NCBI GenBank assembly: GCA_039024435.1
Contig: JBCCQH010000003.1
Span: 1-64,000, forward strand
DNA: 64,000 nt
Source of the DNA: JBCCQH01 sp039024435
GTDB lineage: Bacteria > Bacteroidota > Bacteroidia > J057 > JADKCL01
Reading direction: 5' to 3'
The translations under genes and the position numbers were made by a program. The notes below the pieces were generated by a model, which was not told the DNA's origin, did not search any database, and saw only the letters and a program-made list of their open reading frames with translations. This document shows, one piece after another, positions 18,706-27,539 of this stretch. Each line of letters starts with the position of its first letter. Positions within the stretch are counted from its first letter, which is position 1.

Positions 18706-19302
18706 ATGGCATTCACCCTACCTGAACTTCCCTACGCCTACGATGCCCTGGAGCCGCATCTCGATGCCCGCACCATGGAAATTCACCACTCAAAGCACCA
18801 CGCTGGCTACACCAAGAAGTTGAATGCTGCCATCGACGGTACCGACTACGCCGATATGGCGATCGAAGACATCCTGAACCACTGTGCCAACATCACCGGC
18901 GCAATCCGCAACAATGCCGGCGGATACTGGAACCACAAGTTGTTCTGGGAGACCATGAGCGCCGATGGCGGCGGTGAGCCGGGCGGTGAACTGGCCGAGC
19001 GCATCAACACTGACTTTGGTTCTTTTGACCAGTTCAAAGAGCAATTCGCCAAAGCCGCCGGTACCCGTTTCGGTTCGGGCTGGGCCTGGCTGGTAAAGCG
19101 CGATGATGGCAGCCTGTTCGTGACCTCCTCACCCAACCAGGACAACCCGCTGATGGATCCGGGAGATGGCACGCCGATCCTGGGCCTGGACGTGTGGGAA
19201 CACGCCTACTACCTCCACTACCAGAACCGCCGCCCGGACTACGTTTCCGCTTGGTGGAACGTCGTGAACTGGGAGCAAGTCGCCGCCAACTACGCCGGCT
19301 GA
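18706..19302 (+). CDS. sodA: Superoxide dismutase, Fe/Mn family (Mn-type signature)
   Basis: 198 residues from ATG 18706. (The open frame extends upstream to a TTG, but FTLPELPYAYDALEPHL is the family's N-terminus.) Metal ligands: His27 in MEIHHSKHH, the His in GGYWNHKLFW, and Asp and His in DVWEHAYYLHYQNRR. The residues around 'SPNQDNPLMD' carry the Gln found in Mn enzymes, so Mn use or cambialistic activity is favoured. The enzyme converts superoxide to H2O2 and oxygen in the cytoplasm (no signal peptide). Single gene with a strong terminator downstream (19327-19364). Confidence 0.96.
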   Translation: MAFTLPELPYAYDALEPHLDARTMEIHHSKHHAGYTKKLNAAIDGTDYADMAIEDILNHCANITGAIRNNAGGYWNHKLFWETMSADGGGEPGGELAERINTDFGSFDQFKEQFAKAAGTRFGSGWAWLVKRDDGSLFVTSSPNQDNPLMDPGDGTPILGLDVWEHAYYLHYQNRRPDYVSAWWNVVNWEQVAANYAG

Positions 19303-19326
19303 TTCTCTTAGTCCCACGCACTTGCA

Positions 19327-19364
19327 TTGTAGCTGTCCGGAATCCGGGCAGCTACAATTTTTTT
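19327..19364 (+). terminator. Rho-independent terminator after sod
   Basis: Inverted repeat TTGTAGCTG...CAGCTACAA with a GC-rich inner part (CCGG/CCGG) and a run of about eight T. Lies 25 bases after the sod stop. Confidence 0.9.
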
Positions 19365-19451
19365 GAGGGAAAGCATGAATGAGGTCAAATTGGGTTTTGG
19401 GGCGCTGAGAAGCCCAAGCGCTCTGCTCCAAGCAAGCAGATTGTCACTTCC

Positions 19452-21314
19452 TTACTGCCACTCCACGGTGGCCGGGGGCTTCGCGGTGACATCGTACATC
19501 ACCAAATCAATTTCGGGAAACTGCTCCCGGATCTCCTCCGAAATCTGGTACAGCAATTCCAGTTCGACTTCTTCCCCAAAAATCGCGGGCCGGCCGGTCA
19601 TGAAATCCTGGGTAATGAAAGTCCGGATCGCCACCGAAAACCGCTTGGTCACCCCAATCGGCAACAAGACGGCAAAGACTTGCTTCATGTGGGTCAGGTG
19701 CTTGAGCCGCTCTCGCACCAACCAATCGATTTCCCGCACCAAAGCCGCATTTTCCCGATTGATGCGATTCGGATAAGTGTGTACCTGGCCCGATACCGGG
19801 GTCCGGTGCAACAACAACGCCGCCCGATTTACGAACTTCAGTCCATTGGCGAGGGTGCGGCCCAGGGTGTAGACCTCTTCCCAGGCGATGCTCCGGTCGG
19901 GGGCAGCTTGCAACAAGCAGAGGTGGGCGTAGCTGCGCTGATCGCCTTTGACCCCCACCGTACGAATCGGCACCAGGCCGTACTGGTAATGGTCCAGCAG
20001 GTCCACGGTAAAGGCAAAAAATTCCGCCTGATCTGCGGCCGGCACCAAGTCTTCTTCGCCGTGGCACATGATGCGCAGGGCGAGCCCCGGGCCCGGAAAG
20101 GGCTGCCGGCTACAAATCGCCTCACTCAATCCGAGGTTGCGCCCCACTTGCCGCACCTCGTCCTTGTGCCAGTCCCAATTCGTCTCGATGACCAATCCCC
20201 GCAAACGCGCCTGCCGAATTACGTCGACATCGTTGTGGTGGGTCTTGATTTTGTGGGCAAACTCGCTGACGTCGGGATTCCCGCTTTCGATGAGGTCAGG
20301 CCTAAGCGTACCCTGCGCCCAAAACGAGTGGTCAAGGTCGGCGCCGAGTTTCCGCACCTGCTCCCGCACCACCGTGATGAACACATGCCCGATCAATTTG
20401 CGCTTGTCCTCCGGATCGATCAGCGCAGTCAGCGGCCCCAGCGGTGCGCCATTGACCATTTCTACCGAGTCAAAAAACTCACCTTCAGCATTCACCCGGT
20501 AGAGATTGACCAGCCCTTGCTTCTGCAATTCCTCCATGACCTCGTCGCTCTCATCCTTGCGCATCAGCCCGTGGTCGATGTGAATGGCGTACACCCGCTC
20601 CGGACCCAAGGCTTGGTTCAGCAAGGCCGCGCTGACCGCCGAATCCACGCCTCCACTCACCAAAATGTAGACCGACTCTTCTCCGACCGTCTGGCGAATC
20701 TTCTTGATCGCAATGTCGATCCGATCATCCAAGGTGTAGTTGCCCGACAAGCCGATGACTCGGTAAAGGAAGTTGTGCAGCATCTCGCGGCCGTGCAGCG
20801 TCAAGTCCACTTCCGGGTGAAATTGCACCCCGTAATAGCGCCGCGCATCATCGGCAATCGCCACCACCACGTCGCCCGAACGGCCGGTGACGCGAAAGCC
20901 TTCCGCCAGTTGTGCCACTGCGTCCCCGTGGCTCATCAGCACCACTTCTTCCTTCGCCAATCCGGAAAACAAGGGGCTGCCCGGATCAACCTGAATGCGG
21001 GTCTCGCCGTACTCCTGCTTCACTCCGGCCGAGACGCGTCCCCCGAAATGCTCGTTGATCAGTTGCATCCCGTAGCAGATCCCCAGAATCGGCACTTCCA
21101 GGGCAAAAATATCGCGGTTGTACTGTACCGCATCGTGGTCGTAAACGCTGGCCGGCCCACCGGATAAGATGATCCCGTCAAAGCTCCGCAAAGTTTCGGT
21201 GTCGACGGAGATGGGATAAATCTCCGTGCGCACCCCCGCTTCACGTACCTTCCGGTCGATTACTTTGGTGTACTGGCCACCGCAATCGAGAATCGCTACC
21301 TGATCGTATTTCAT
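19452..21314 (-). CDS. guaA: GMP synthase (glutamine-hydrolysing), long eukaryote-like form
   Basis: 620 residues, about 100 longer than the usual bacterial enzyme. The N-terminal class I glutamine amidotransferase has Cys80 (GICYGMQL), His166 and Glu168 (GVQFHPEVD). The ATP pyrophosphatase PP-loop is SGGVDSA (220-226). After it the protein follows the long, human-GMPS-like plan: a 'PEDKRKLIGHVFI' region, FLAQG-type 'FWAQGTLRPDLIESG', 'KTHHND', the 'SRQPFPGPGLALRI' segment, an inserted dimerisation region, and the end 'FITQDFMTGRPA ... MYDVTAKPPATVEW'. It amidates XMP to GMP, using glutamine. The start is ATG 21314. It stands alone and is followed by the DUF2723 gene on the same strand upstream in coordinate but 203 bases apart. 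Confidence 0.95.
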   Translation of the reverse strand: MKYDQVAILDCGGQYTKVIDRKVREAGVRTEIYPISVDTETLRSFDGIILSGGPASVYDHDAVQYNRDIFALEVPILGICYGMQLINEHFGGRVSAGVKQEYGETRIQVDPGSPLFSGLAKEEVVLMSHGDAVAQLAEGFRVTGRSGDVVVAIADDARRYYGVQFHPEVDLTLHGREMLHNFLYRVIGLSGNYTLDDRIDIAIKKIRQTVGEESVYILVSGGVDSAVSAALLNQALGPERVYAIHIDHGLMRKDESDEVMEELQKQGLVNLYRVNAEGEFFDSVEMVNGAPLGPLTALIDPEDKRKLIGHVFITVVREQVRKLGADLDHSFWAQGTLRPDLIESGNPDVSEFAHKIKTHHNDVDVIRQARLRGLVIETNWDWHKDEVRQVGRNLGLSEAICSRQPFPGPGLALRIMCHGEEDLVPAADQAEFFAFTVDLLDHYQYGLVPIRTVGVKGDQRSYAHLCLLQAAPDRSIAWEEVYTLGRTLANGLKFVNRAALLLHRTPVSGQVHTYPNRINRENAALVREIDWLVRERLKHLTHMKQVFAVLLPIGVTKRFSVAIRTFITQDFMTGRPAIFGEEVELELLYQISEEIREQFPEIDLVMYDVTAKPPATVEWQ

Positions 21315-21457
21315 GGGAAATGGTCCTCCTGTACCCGTTTAACAGTCCCTTCCGGGAAAAAAGATGGGCAAATTTACGGGAAGCCACAGGGAAATGAAAG
21401 GGATGTGGAGAAATGGGTGGACGGTACAAAAGGGAGAGGCGGTGGGCGGGAAACTAG

Positions 21458-21503
21458 CAAGTCCGCAGTACCAAAGCCGGGAGGGGCTTGTACTGCGGAC
21501 TTG
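21458..21503 (-). terminator. Perfect 14-bp inverted repeat (terminator-like) after the DUF2723 gene
   Basis: CAAGTCCGCAGTAC (21458-21471) is an exact reverse complement of 21490-21503, with an 18-base loop that itself contains AAGCC/GGCTT. It lies 15 bases past the stop of the leftward gene at 21518. The following minus-strand bases (CTAGTTTCCC) are not a long T-run, so a terminator is likely but not certain. Confidence 0.6.
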
Positions 21504-21517
21504 GCGGTTCACGCGTT

Positions 21518-24500
21518 TTACTGTCCGGCGGAGTCGAGGGCCGGGGGCGTAATTTCGGCCGGAGCCATGGACCGGAATTGTTCTGCCATCGTCTGGTACT
21601 GGGGATCGCCGGTGTCCTGAAACACCAGTTCGGCCGCGCGTGCCGCCAGCGCAAAGTCTTGCATGTTGCGGGCCTGACCGATGATGTAGCCCGCCGTAGA
21701 GACGACCCGGTCGTAATCGCGCAGCTTCACATCCCGCTCCTGGCGGTAGCGGACCCACTCTTCGGCTTTGGTGAGGACCTTTGAATAGTACTCAACTGCC
21801 TTCTCATTGCGACCGAGGCGCTGCCACACCATCCCGTTGAACATCGGGACGACGACGTCATTGCCGCGCACATTGTCGTGGATCTTTTCTTCGTACAGGA
21901 CCAGCACTTCTTCGCCTTGCTTGCGGTACTCGGCGATCATCTGGGAATTGCGGTCGACCAGGCGCTGCAAGCTATCCCGCTGCATGCCCGTAGTATCCGC
22001 TCCCATCAACAAGGTGTTCAAGACCTTGTTTTCGCCCTCGAAATATTCGGCGTGGGCCACAAAGGAATTGGCGCAGCGGAAAATCATACTGGCCAGGTTG
22101 CCGACGATGGTCCGGCGGATGTGGTCGTCCAGGTACAGGTCCGGGTCGTTCAAACCAGTGTAGCGGAAGCTCCGGAGGCGCTCCAAAGAAATCTCCGGAT
22201 CCAGGCGTCCGGAACGGCCGTAAGGATCTTCGATCTTGGGCAACTGCGAGAAGTCTACCGGCACGACGCGGTTCGCTAAGCCCTCGACCTGGAAGAAAGG
22301 CTGCAAGCCGATGTAGCTGCTCGGCGGAATGGTGCTGGAGAAATAAATCGGACGCTTCCAACCGCTACGGGCATTGTTGCGCATGATGTCCAGAATCAAC
22401 CAGTCCTGCTTGAGCAGATAGGAGCGCTCTCCTCCGCGCACCGAAGGGGCCCATTTCATCGGGGAGACGACCAGGTTGCGGTGCTTGTCTTGGACGGTGC
22501 CGTTGGCGAGTACTGCCGTCGGGTTGACGTCGAGGGTGACTTCGGTACCGCGCGGCCAGCCTCGGATCGCATTTTTGTCCCCGAGGTAGTCGATTTGCTT
22601 CGCCGAAATCGGGAGGGGCGGCGATTCATTTTGCTGGCGCTTCATCTGATCGATGTACCAATCGGTATTGAGGAGGCTCAGGTTCACTACGCGAACATCA
22701 GTACGGACCCCTTCCACTTCCTGAATGTACCACAAGGGGAAGGTATCGTTGTCTCCGTTCGTGAAAAGGATGCCATTCTTTTCGCAGGAATTGAGTAGGT
22801 TGTAGGCCGAATCCGGCGCTACGTAGCGGCGGAAACGGGAGTGATCATCCCAGTTTTGCGTCCCCATCAGGATCGGCGCAATCAAGCCCAAGGCTCCGGC
22901 CGCGTAGCCGGAAAAGTTCTTGAGCAGGTCCCGCATCAAATCGTACAGGCCGATGACCCCAAGTCCCACCCACATCGCAAAGGTTTGGAAGGACCCCGCG
23001 TAAGAGTAGTCCCGTTCCCGGGGTTGGTAGGGTGTCTGGTTCAGGTAAATGATAATCGCAATGCCGGTGAAGAAAAACAGCAGCAATATCGACACAGCGT
23101 CCTTGCGCGTGCGCAGGAATTGATACACCAGACCAAATAAGCCCAGCAACAGCGGAATCAAATAGTAGTGGTTGCGGCCCTGGTGGTCGCGCAATTCGTC
23201 CGGCAAAGCGGACAGCTTACCAAATTCAAATCCACTTTCCCAGCCATCGTCCTGGACGTCGCCTTCCCGTCCGGCAAAGTTCCACATGAAGTACCGCAGA
23301 TACATGTGCCGAATTTGGTAGTCAAAGAAGAAACGCAGGTCGTCTCCCCGGCTCGGCTTGTCGTCGAGGGGACTCTGGGAAGCACCTTTGCGGGTCGTGT
23401 ACGCACTGTAGCCGTAGTCGCCGGCGTAGTGATTGGCCTGCCCACTGTGCATGCGCGGGAACAAGACCTTGCCCCGTTTGTAGTCGACATCCTGCTTGTA
23501 ACCGTTCCAAACGTACCGGTCCTCAACCCGGGTGACCGCTTTGGTCTCCATATCGACCCGCACGATCCGGCCATCTTTTTTGACCGTGCCTTCATAGGCT
23601 CCGTCAGCATTGGCGGTGGCGGCAAAGTTTTGCGCCTTGTTGCCCTGAACGATAAGTGTCTTGCCGTCTTCGAGGGTGTAGTTACCATCGGGCAGGTTTC
23701 GGGGCTCGTTGAGGTTCACGAAGGCCCGGCGCTCCTGAATCAGGATTTGGTTGGTTCCGCCGAGGTCGTTGTAGCGCACTCCCCGAAACAAGGGACGGTC
23801 ACCGTATTGTTCCCGTTTCAGGTAAGACAGGATCGATGCCACCGAGCTGGGATCGTTCTCATTGATTGGCGTCCCGGCATTGGCCCGGAACAGGATCATC
23901 GCGTACGAGGAATAGCCGATAATGATCATCACAATGGACCAAGCCACCGCATTGATCACCACGCGGGCATTTTGCCGCTTCTCGGTGAGAATCCGCTGGG
24001 ACAGTTTGTCGCTCTGCGTGATCCAGGTGACCGCCACCAAGCTCCCCAAAACGAGGACCAGGAAGATTGTCACCCCGGTGCCAAACGGCAAGCCCGCTCC
24101 CCCCCGGTTGGAGGCCAATCCGGTGGTCATTTCTTCGGTGCCGGTGAGCCATTTTTCCAGCCCCCAGGCGATTTCCACCGATTGCTGAATCACCCCGTAC
24201 TGAATAAAGGCCAAAATGAAGACCGAAATCCCAAAGGTAATCGCGGCACCCTGCCATTTAAAATCAAATTTCTTGAAGTAGTAGATAAAGGCCAGGGCCG
24301 GCACCGTGAGCAGGTTCAACAAGTGAACCCCAATCGAAATCCCCATCACGAAGGCGATTAGGACGATCCATTTGAGGTTGTCGGGCTCGTCTGCGCGAGC
24401 TTCCCACTTGAACATGAGCCATACCACCGCTGCGGTAAAGAAGGAACTCATGGCGTAGACTTCCGCTTCAACCGCATTGAACCAGAAGGAATCGGCGAAG

Positions 24501-24892
24501 GTGCAGGTGGCCGCCCCGACCAAACCGGCCAGCAAGATCGAAATCAGCGTTTGCCCTTGGGGGTTTTCTTCGTTGGGCGCGACCATCTTTTTGGCGAGGT
24601 AGGTCACGGTCCAGAAGATAAACATCACGCAGAAAGCGCTGGACAGCGCACTGACCAGGTTGACCATGTAAGCCACACTTTCGACATCGGGGGCAAACAG
24701 CGCAAAGAAGCGACCGGTGAGCAAGAAAAAAGGCGCGCCGGGCGGATGTGGAACTTCCAGTTCATTGGCACAGGCAATGAATTCACCGCAGTCCCAAAAA
24801 GAGGCGGTCGGCGCCATTGAGAAGATATAAACGATCAGCGAAAAGCCGAAAGCCAACCATCCGCCGATGTTGTTGAGCGTTTTGTACGTCAT
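21518..24892 (-). CDS. DUF2723 family (TMEM260-like) polytopic membrane protein
   Basis: 1124 residues. The N-terminal 'SFWDCGEFIACANELEVPH' followed by PPGAPFFLL is the DUF2723 signature (conserved D/C/E and HPPGAP), carried by about 8-10 membrane helices spread over residues 10-330 and again near 580-720. A large soluble region (about 350-560, 760-1124) includes a helical repeat-like C-terminus ending with 'AEQFRSMAPAEI'. The family is thought to be protein O-glycosyltransferases of the GT-C kind, related to human TMEM260 O-mannosyltransferase; in Bacteroidota it is a conserved membrane protein probably in surface glycosylation. Start ATG 24892. Confidence 0.9.
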   Translation of the reverse strand: MTYKTLNNIGGWLAFGFSLIVYIFSMAPTASFWDCGEFIACANELEVPHPPGAPFFLLTGRFFALFAPDVESVAYMVNLVSALSSAFCVMFIFWTVTYLAKKMVAPNEENPQGQTLISILLAGLVGAATCTFADSFWFNAVEAEVYAMSSFFTAAVVWLMFKWEARADEPDNLKWIVLIAFVMGISIGVHLLNLLTVPALAFIYYFKKFDFKWQGAAITFGISVFILAFIQYGVIQQSVEIAWGLEKWLTGTEEMTTGLASNRGGAGLPFGTGVTIFLVLVLGSLVAVTWITQSDKLSQRILTEKRQNARVVINAVAWSIVMIIIGYSSYAMILFRANAGTPINENDPSSVASILSYLKREQYGDRPLFRGVRYNDLGGTNQILIQERRAFVNLNEPRNLPDGNYTLEDGKTLIVQGNKAQNFAATANADGAYEGTVKKDGRIVRVDMETKAVTRVEDRYVWNGYKQDVDYKRGKVLFPRMHSGQANHYAGDYGYSAYTTRKGASQSPLDDKPSRGDDLRFFFDYQIRHMYLRYFMWNFAGREGDVQDDGWESGFEFGKLSALPDELRDHQGRNHYYLIPLLLGLFGLVYQFLRTRKDAVSILLLFFFTGIAIIIYLNQTPYQPRERDYSYAGSFQTFAMWVGLGVIGLYDLMRDLLKNFSGYAAGALGLIAPILMGTQNWDDHSRFRRYVAPDSAYNLLNSCEKNGILFTNGDNDTFPLWYIQEVEGVRTDVRVVNLSLLNTDWYIDQMKRQQNESPPLPISAKQIDYLGDKNAIRGWPRGTEVTLDVNPTAVLANGTVQDKHRNLVVSPMKWAPSVRGGERSYLLKQDWLILDIMRNNARSGWKRPIYFSSTIPPSSYIGLQPFFQVEGLANRVVPVDFSQLPKIEDPYGRSGRLDPEISLERLRSFRYTGLNDPDLYLDDHIRRTIVGNLASMIFRCANSFVAHAEYFEGENKVLNTLLMGADTTGMQRDSLQRLVDRNSQMIAEYRKQGEEVLVLYEEKIHDNVRGNDVVVPMFNGMVWQRLGRNEKAVEYYSKVLTKAEEWVRYRQERDVKLRDYDRVVSTAGYIIGQARNMQDFALAARAAELVFQDTGDPQYQTMAEQFRSMAPAEITPPALDSAGQ

Positions 24893-25036
24893 CTTTCCAA
24901 TAAAATTGTTCTTATTCGAATGCAGGTCAGCCTCAGCGCCTCTATCAACGCGTATTCCCCGGCAATTATTGCACGGGGAAACCAGTTTTTGTTGATGTAA
25001 GTAGCGTTCAAGTGCGTTTCGGTCCTGTACGATTTC

Positions 25037-25068
25037 AAAAAGACTGTCTGCGCCGGCAAACAGTCTTT
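25037..25068. terminator. Bidirectional hairpin after pdhA
   Basis: AAAGACTGT (25039-25047) pairs with ACAGTCTTT (25060-25068) around a 12-base loop. On the minus strand it is followed by T-rich sequence (CTTTTTGAA), on the plus strand by ATTTTTT. It lies 16 bases past the pdhA stop. Confidence 0.85.
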
Positions 25069-25084
25069 ATTTTTTATGCTATTA

Positions 25085-26107
25085 TCAATGTTTAATGAAC
25101 GGGTAGCCGGGGACGTAGTACACGTCCTCGTACAACTCACTCGCATCCGGATAGGGCGACTCCTCCGCGAAGGTGACGCTATCCGCGACGACTTTCTTGA
25201 CTTTGACGTCGATTTCCTTGAGTACCTCTTCGGTGCTGATGTTGTGCTCCAGGAGGTAAGCCTTGAGGTCCACGATGGGGTCTTCCGCCTTTTTGGCTTC
25301 GAGTTCTTCCTTGGTGCGGTATTTCGCGGGGTCGGACATGGAGTGCCCTTTGTAGCGGTAAGTCTTGATTTCCAGTAAAACCGGGCCGTGGTCGGGCGTG
25401 CGTACCATTTCGACCGCTTTTTGCATCTGCTCGTAGACTTCGAAAACCGACATTCCGTTGACTTGCCAGGAAGGCATCTCGTAGGAAAGTCCCAGTTTCC
25501 ACAGTTCGGTAACGTTCGTGGTCCGCTCAACCGAGGTACCCATTGCGTACTCGTTGTTTTCGACGATGTAGATCACTGGCAATTTCCAGAGCATGGCCAG
25601 GTTGAATGCTTCGTGCATAGAACCCTGGCGGGCCGCGCCGTCCCCGAAGAGACACACACAAAGGCGGTCTTCGTCACGGTATTTATTCGCAAAGGCGACC
25701 CCGGCTCCCAGCGGAATTTGGCCACCGACGATGCCGTGTCCTCCGAGCATGCTGTGCTCTTTGCTAAACATGTGCATCGATCCCCCCTTGCCCTTCGAGC
25801 AACCAGTGCTCTTGCCGTACATCTCGGCCATGACCTCATTGGGCGTGATGCCGCGGGTGAGGGCAAAACCGTGATCGCGGTAGGCTGTGATCAGTTGATC
25901 GTCCTTTCGGATGGCCGCTTCGATCCCCGAAGACACGGCTTCCTGACCGATATAAAGGTGACAAAAGCCTTTGATCTTCTGCTGCATGTACATTTGGCTG
26001 GCTTTCTCTTCAAAGCGTCGCTGAAGCAGCATCTGCTCGTACCAGTGCATCAAAAGGTCTTCACTGTAGGGCTGAACCGTTTTGGTTTTTGTGCTCGTTT
26101 TTGCCAT
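25085..26107 (-). CDS. pdhA: Pyruvate dehydrogenase E1 component, alpha subunit
   Basis: 340 residues from ATG 26107. The thiamine-pyrophosphate motif begins with GDG (FGDGAARQGSMHEAFNLA) and ends with NN-E in 'VENNEYAMGTSVER'. 'YRDHGFALTRG' and 'GKGGSMHMFS' are the E1-alpha substrate-channel and phospho-loop signatures, and 'YRYKGHSMSDPAKYRT' is the C-terminal block containing the HSMSDP phosphorylation-loop motif. It decarboxylates pyruvate with the beta subunit (not in the window) for acetyl-CoA supply. Stands alone between a terminator and a 250-base gap. Confidence 0.96.
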   Translation of the reverse strand: MAKTSTKTKTVQPYSEDLLMHWYEQMLLQRRFEEKASQMYMQQKIKGFCHLYIGQEAVSSGIEAAIRKDDQLITAYRDHGFALTRGITPNEVMAEMYGKSTGCSKGKGGSMHMFSKEHSMLGGHGIVGGQIPLGAGVAFANKYRDEDRLCVCLFGDGAARQGSMHEAFNLAMLWKLPVIYIVENNEYAMGTSVERTTNVTELWKLGLSYEMPSWQVNGMSVFEVYEQMQKAVEMVRTPDHGPVLLEIKTYRYKGHSMSDPAKYRTKEELEAKKAEDPIVDLKAYLLEHNISTEEVLKEIDVKVKKVVADSVTFAEESPYPDASELYEDVYYVPGYPFIKH

Positions 26108-26357
26108 TGAAAGTGAATTTAGGTGGGCAAATTAAGCAAATTTTTATTCAATGTGAAAGGGCGCAAGCACTTGGAAACGACAGGTTTCGGTAATGCGCAC
26201 AACAAGGGGAAAGTCGGTTCATAATCAATGGTTTGCGGGAAAAGGATTTCCCCAATAATCCTTCCGGAATATACCGGCGAGGCCCACCCCAATGGGGCAG
26301 TTGTATCGGGACCGTACCGAGGTCGCTCACCAAAGGGGTTTCCCCGGGGATTTTCGA

Positions 26358-27458
26358 TCATTTTCCCGAATCCACCACCGCCTTTCCCGCCGGCTTGCGG
26401 CCCCGTACCCGTTTCTTGAGTTCCTCGTAGATCCCCAAGAAGCTCTTGTGGTTCAGAGGGAATTCCAGCATCACGTGGATCAAACTGAGCAGCAACAGCC
26501 AGCGCAGGCCAGTTGCGTAATCGTACAGGTAGAGCGCCACCGATGCGATCCAAACGGCCACCACCGCCGCCAGGCGCAGTTTGGGCACCTTGTGCCAGGC
26601 GATGACCTTGGTCTTGGAAAACCAGTTCAGGTAGTGGTAGGTGTAGGAAAATGCAATCAGCCGCGCCACCAAAATGCTCAGGGGGTGGGCAAATACGTCC
26701 ATCCGCGTAGCTTGATTGAGGTCCAGCCGCGTGAAATCGTAGACAAAACTCAGGTTCAGCGCCTGAAATTCGGGCGAATAGTTGCTCCGGGCCCAATCGC
26801 TGACTACGTAGCCCCCGCCGTCGGTCCACAGGGCAAAGCAGCCCACAAAACACAGCAGAAATACCAAAAAGGAAGCGTATCCGCTGCGGCTGCTCCGCTT
26901 GAGCGCCCCAAACAGGATAAATGCTCCGGTAAACAGGTAGGTGTGAATCAGTGTAGGCAGGTAAATCCCAAAAATGGTCACCATGGGATGGCCTACCCGA
27001 GCGGACGCGGTGGCTCCGATCGCATTTTCCGCCGGCAAATACACCAACCAGGCCAGCAGCAACAGCAGCGCCGTCCACAGGCCCCGGTATTTCCAGTCTT
27101 TGACAAACACCAGGATCAAGGCCAGCCCAAAGGCCACGAACAACAGCTCGTAGTTGAAGGCATCCAGGAATCGGCCCACGCTCCCCAAACCCATTGCCTC
27201 CCAAAACGCCCAAGTGTCCCCCATGATATTGCTCGCCCCCAGCACAAACAGCACCGCCAAGAACACCAACGGAATCCAGTCGCGCCGGCGCAGGGAAAAA
27301 TAATTGCGGTCGTGCAGCCAGGAAATCTCAGTGAGGTAGTGGAGCGGACCCAGTATGGCGTAGGAGATCAAAAACACCTCAAAAGGCAGCACCAGCGCCG
27401 CGACAAAGGCGACGAGCATCAGCCCGATGTTGAGGTAGTTGATCTGATCGGAAGTCAT
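26358..27458 (-). CDS. Unrecognised polytopic membrane protein
   Basis: 366 residues from ATG 27458 (a GTG precedes it by one codon). At least nine hydrophobic helices cover almost the whole length, with a polar, Lys/Arg-rich tail 'YEELKKRVRGRKPAGKAV'. A conserved-looking His/Asp/Trp cluster is in the first loops: 'ISYAILGPLHYLTEISWLHD', with another His at 'FSYTYHYLNWFSKTKV' near the C-terminus. These His sites could be a redox or metal centre, but no known family was recognised. Next to a similarly unknown secreted TPR-like protein (27540-28985, 81 bases away), possibly co-transcribed. Confidence 0.75.
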   Translation of the reverse strand: MTSDQINYLNIGLMLVAFVAALVLPFEVFLISYAILGPLHYLTEISWLHDRNYFSLRRRDWIPLVFLAVLFVLGASNIMGDTWAFWEAMGLGSVGRFLDAFNYELLFVAFGLALILVFVKDWKYRGLWTALLLLLAWLVYLPAENAIGATASARVGHPMVTIFGIYLPTLIHTYLFTGAFILFGALKRSSRSGYASFLVFLLCFVGCFALWTDGGGYVVSDWARSNYSPEFQALNLSFVYDFTRLDLNQATRMDVFAHPLSILVARLIAFSYTYHYLNWFSKTKVIAWHKVPKLRLAAVVAVWIASVALYLYDYATGLRWLLLLSLIHVMLEFPLNHKSFLGIYEELKKRVRGRKPAGKAVVDSGK

Positions 27459-27539
27459 CACCCCAAAGATAGTCGGCGCCCCGCAATTTCTCCGTCGGAG
27501 GGTGAGCGTTTGGCCGAATTTCCGGGGAGTGTGGCCCGG

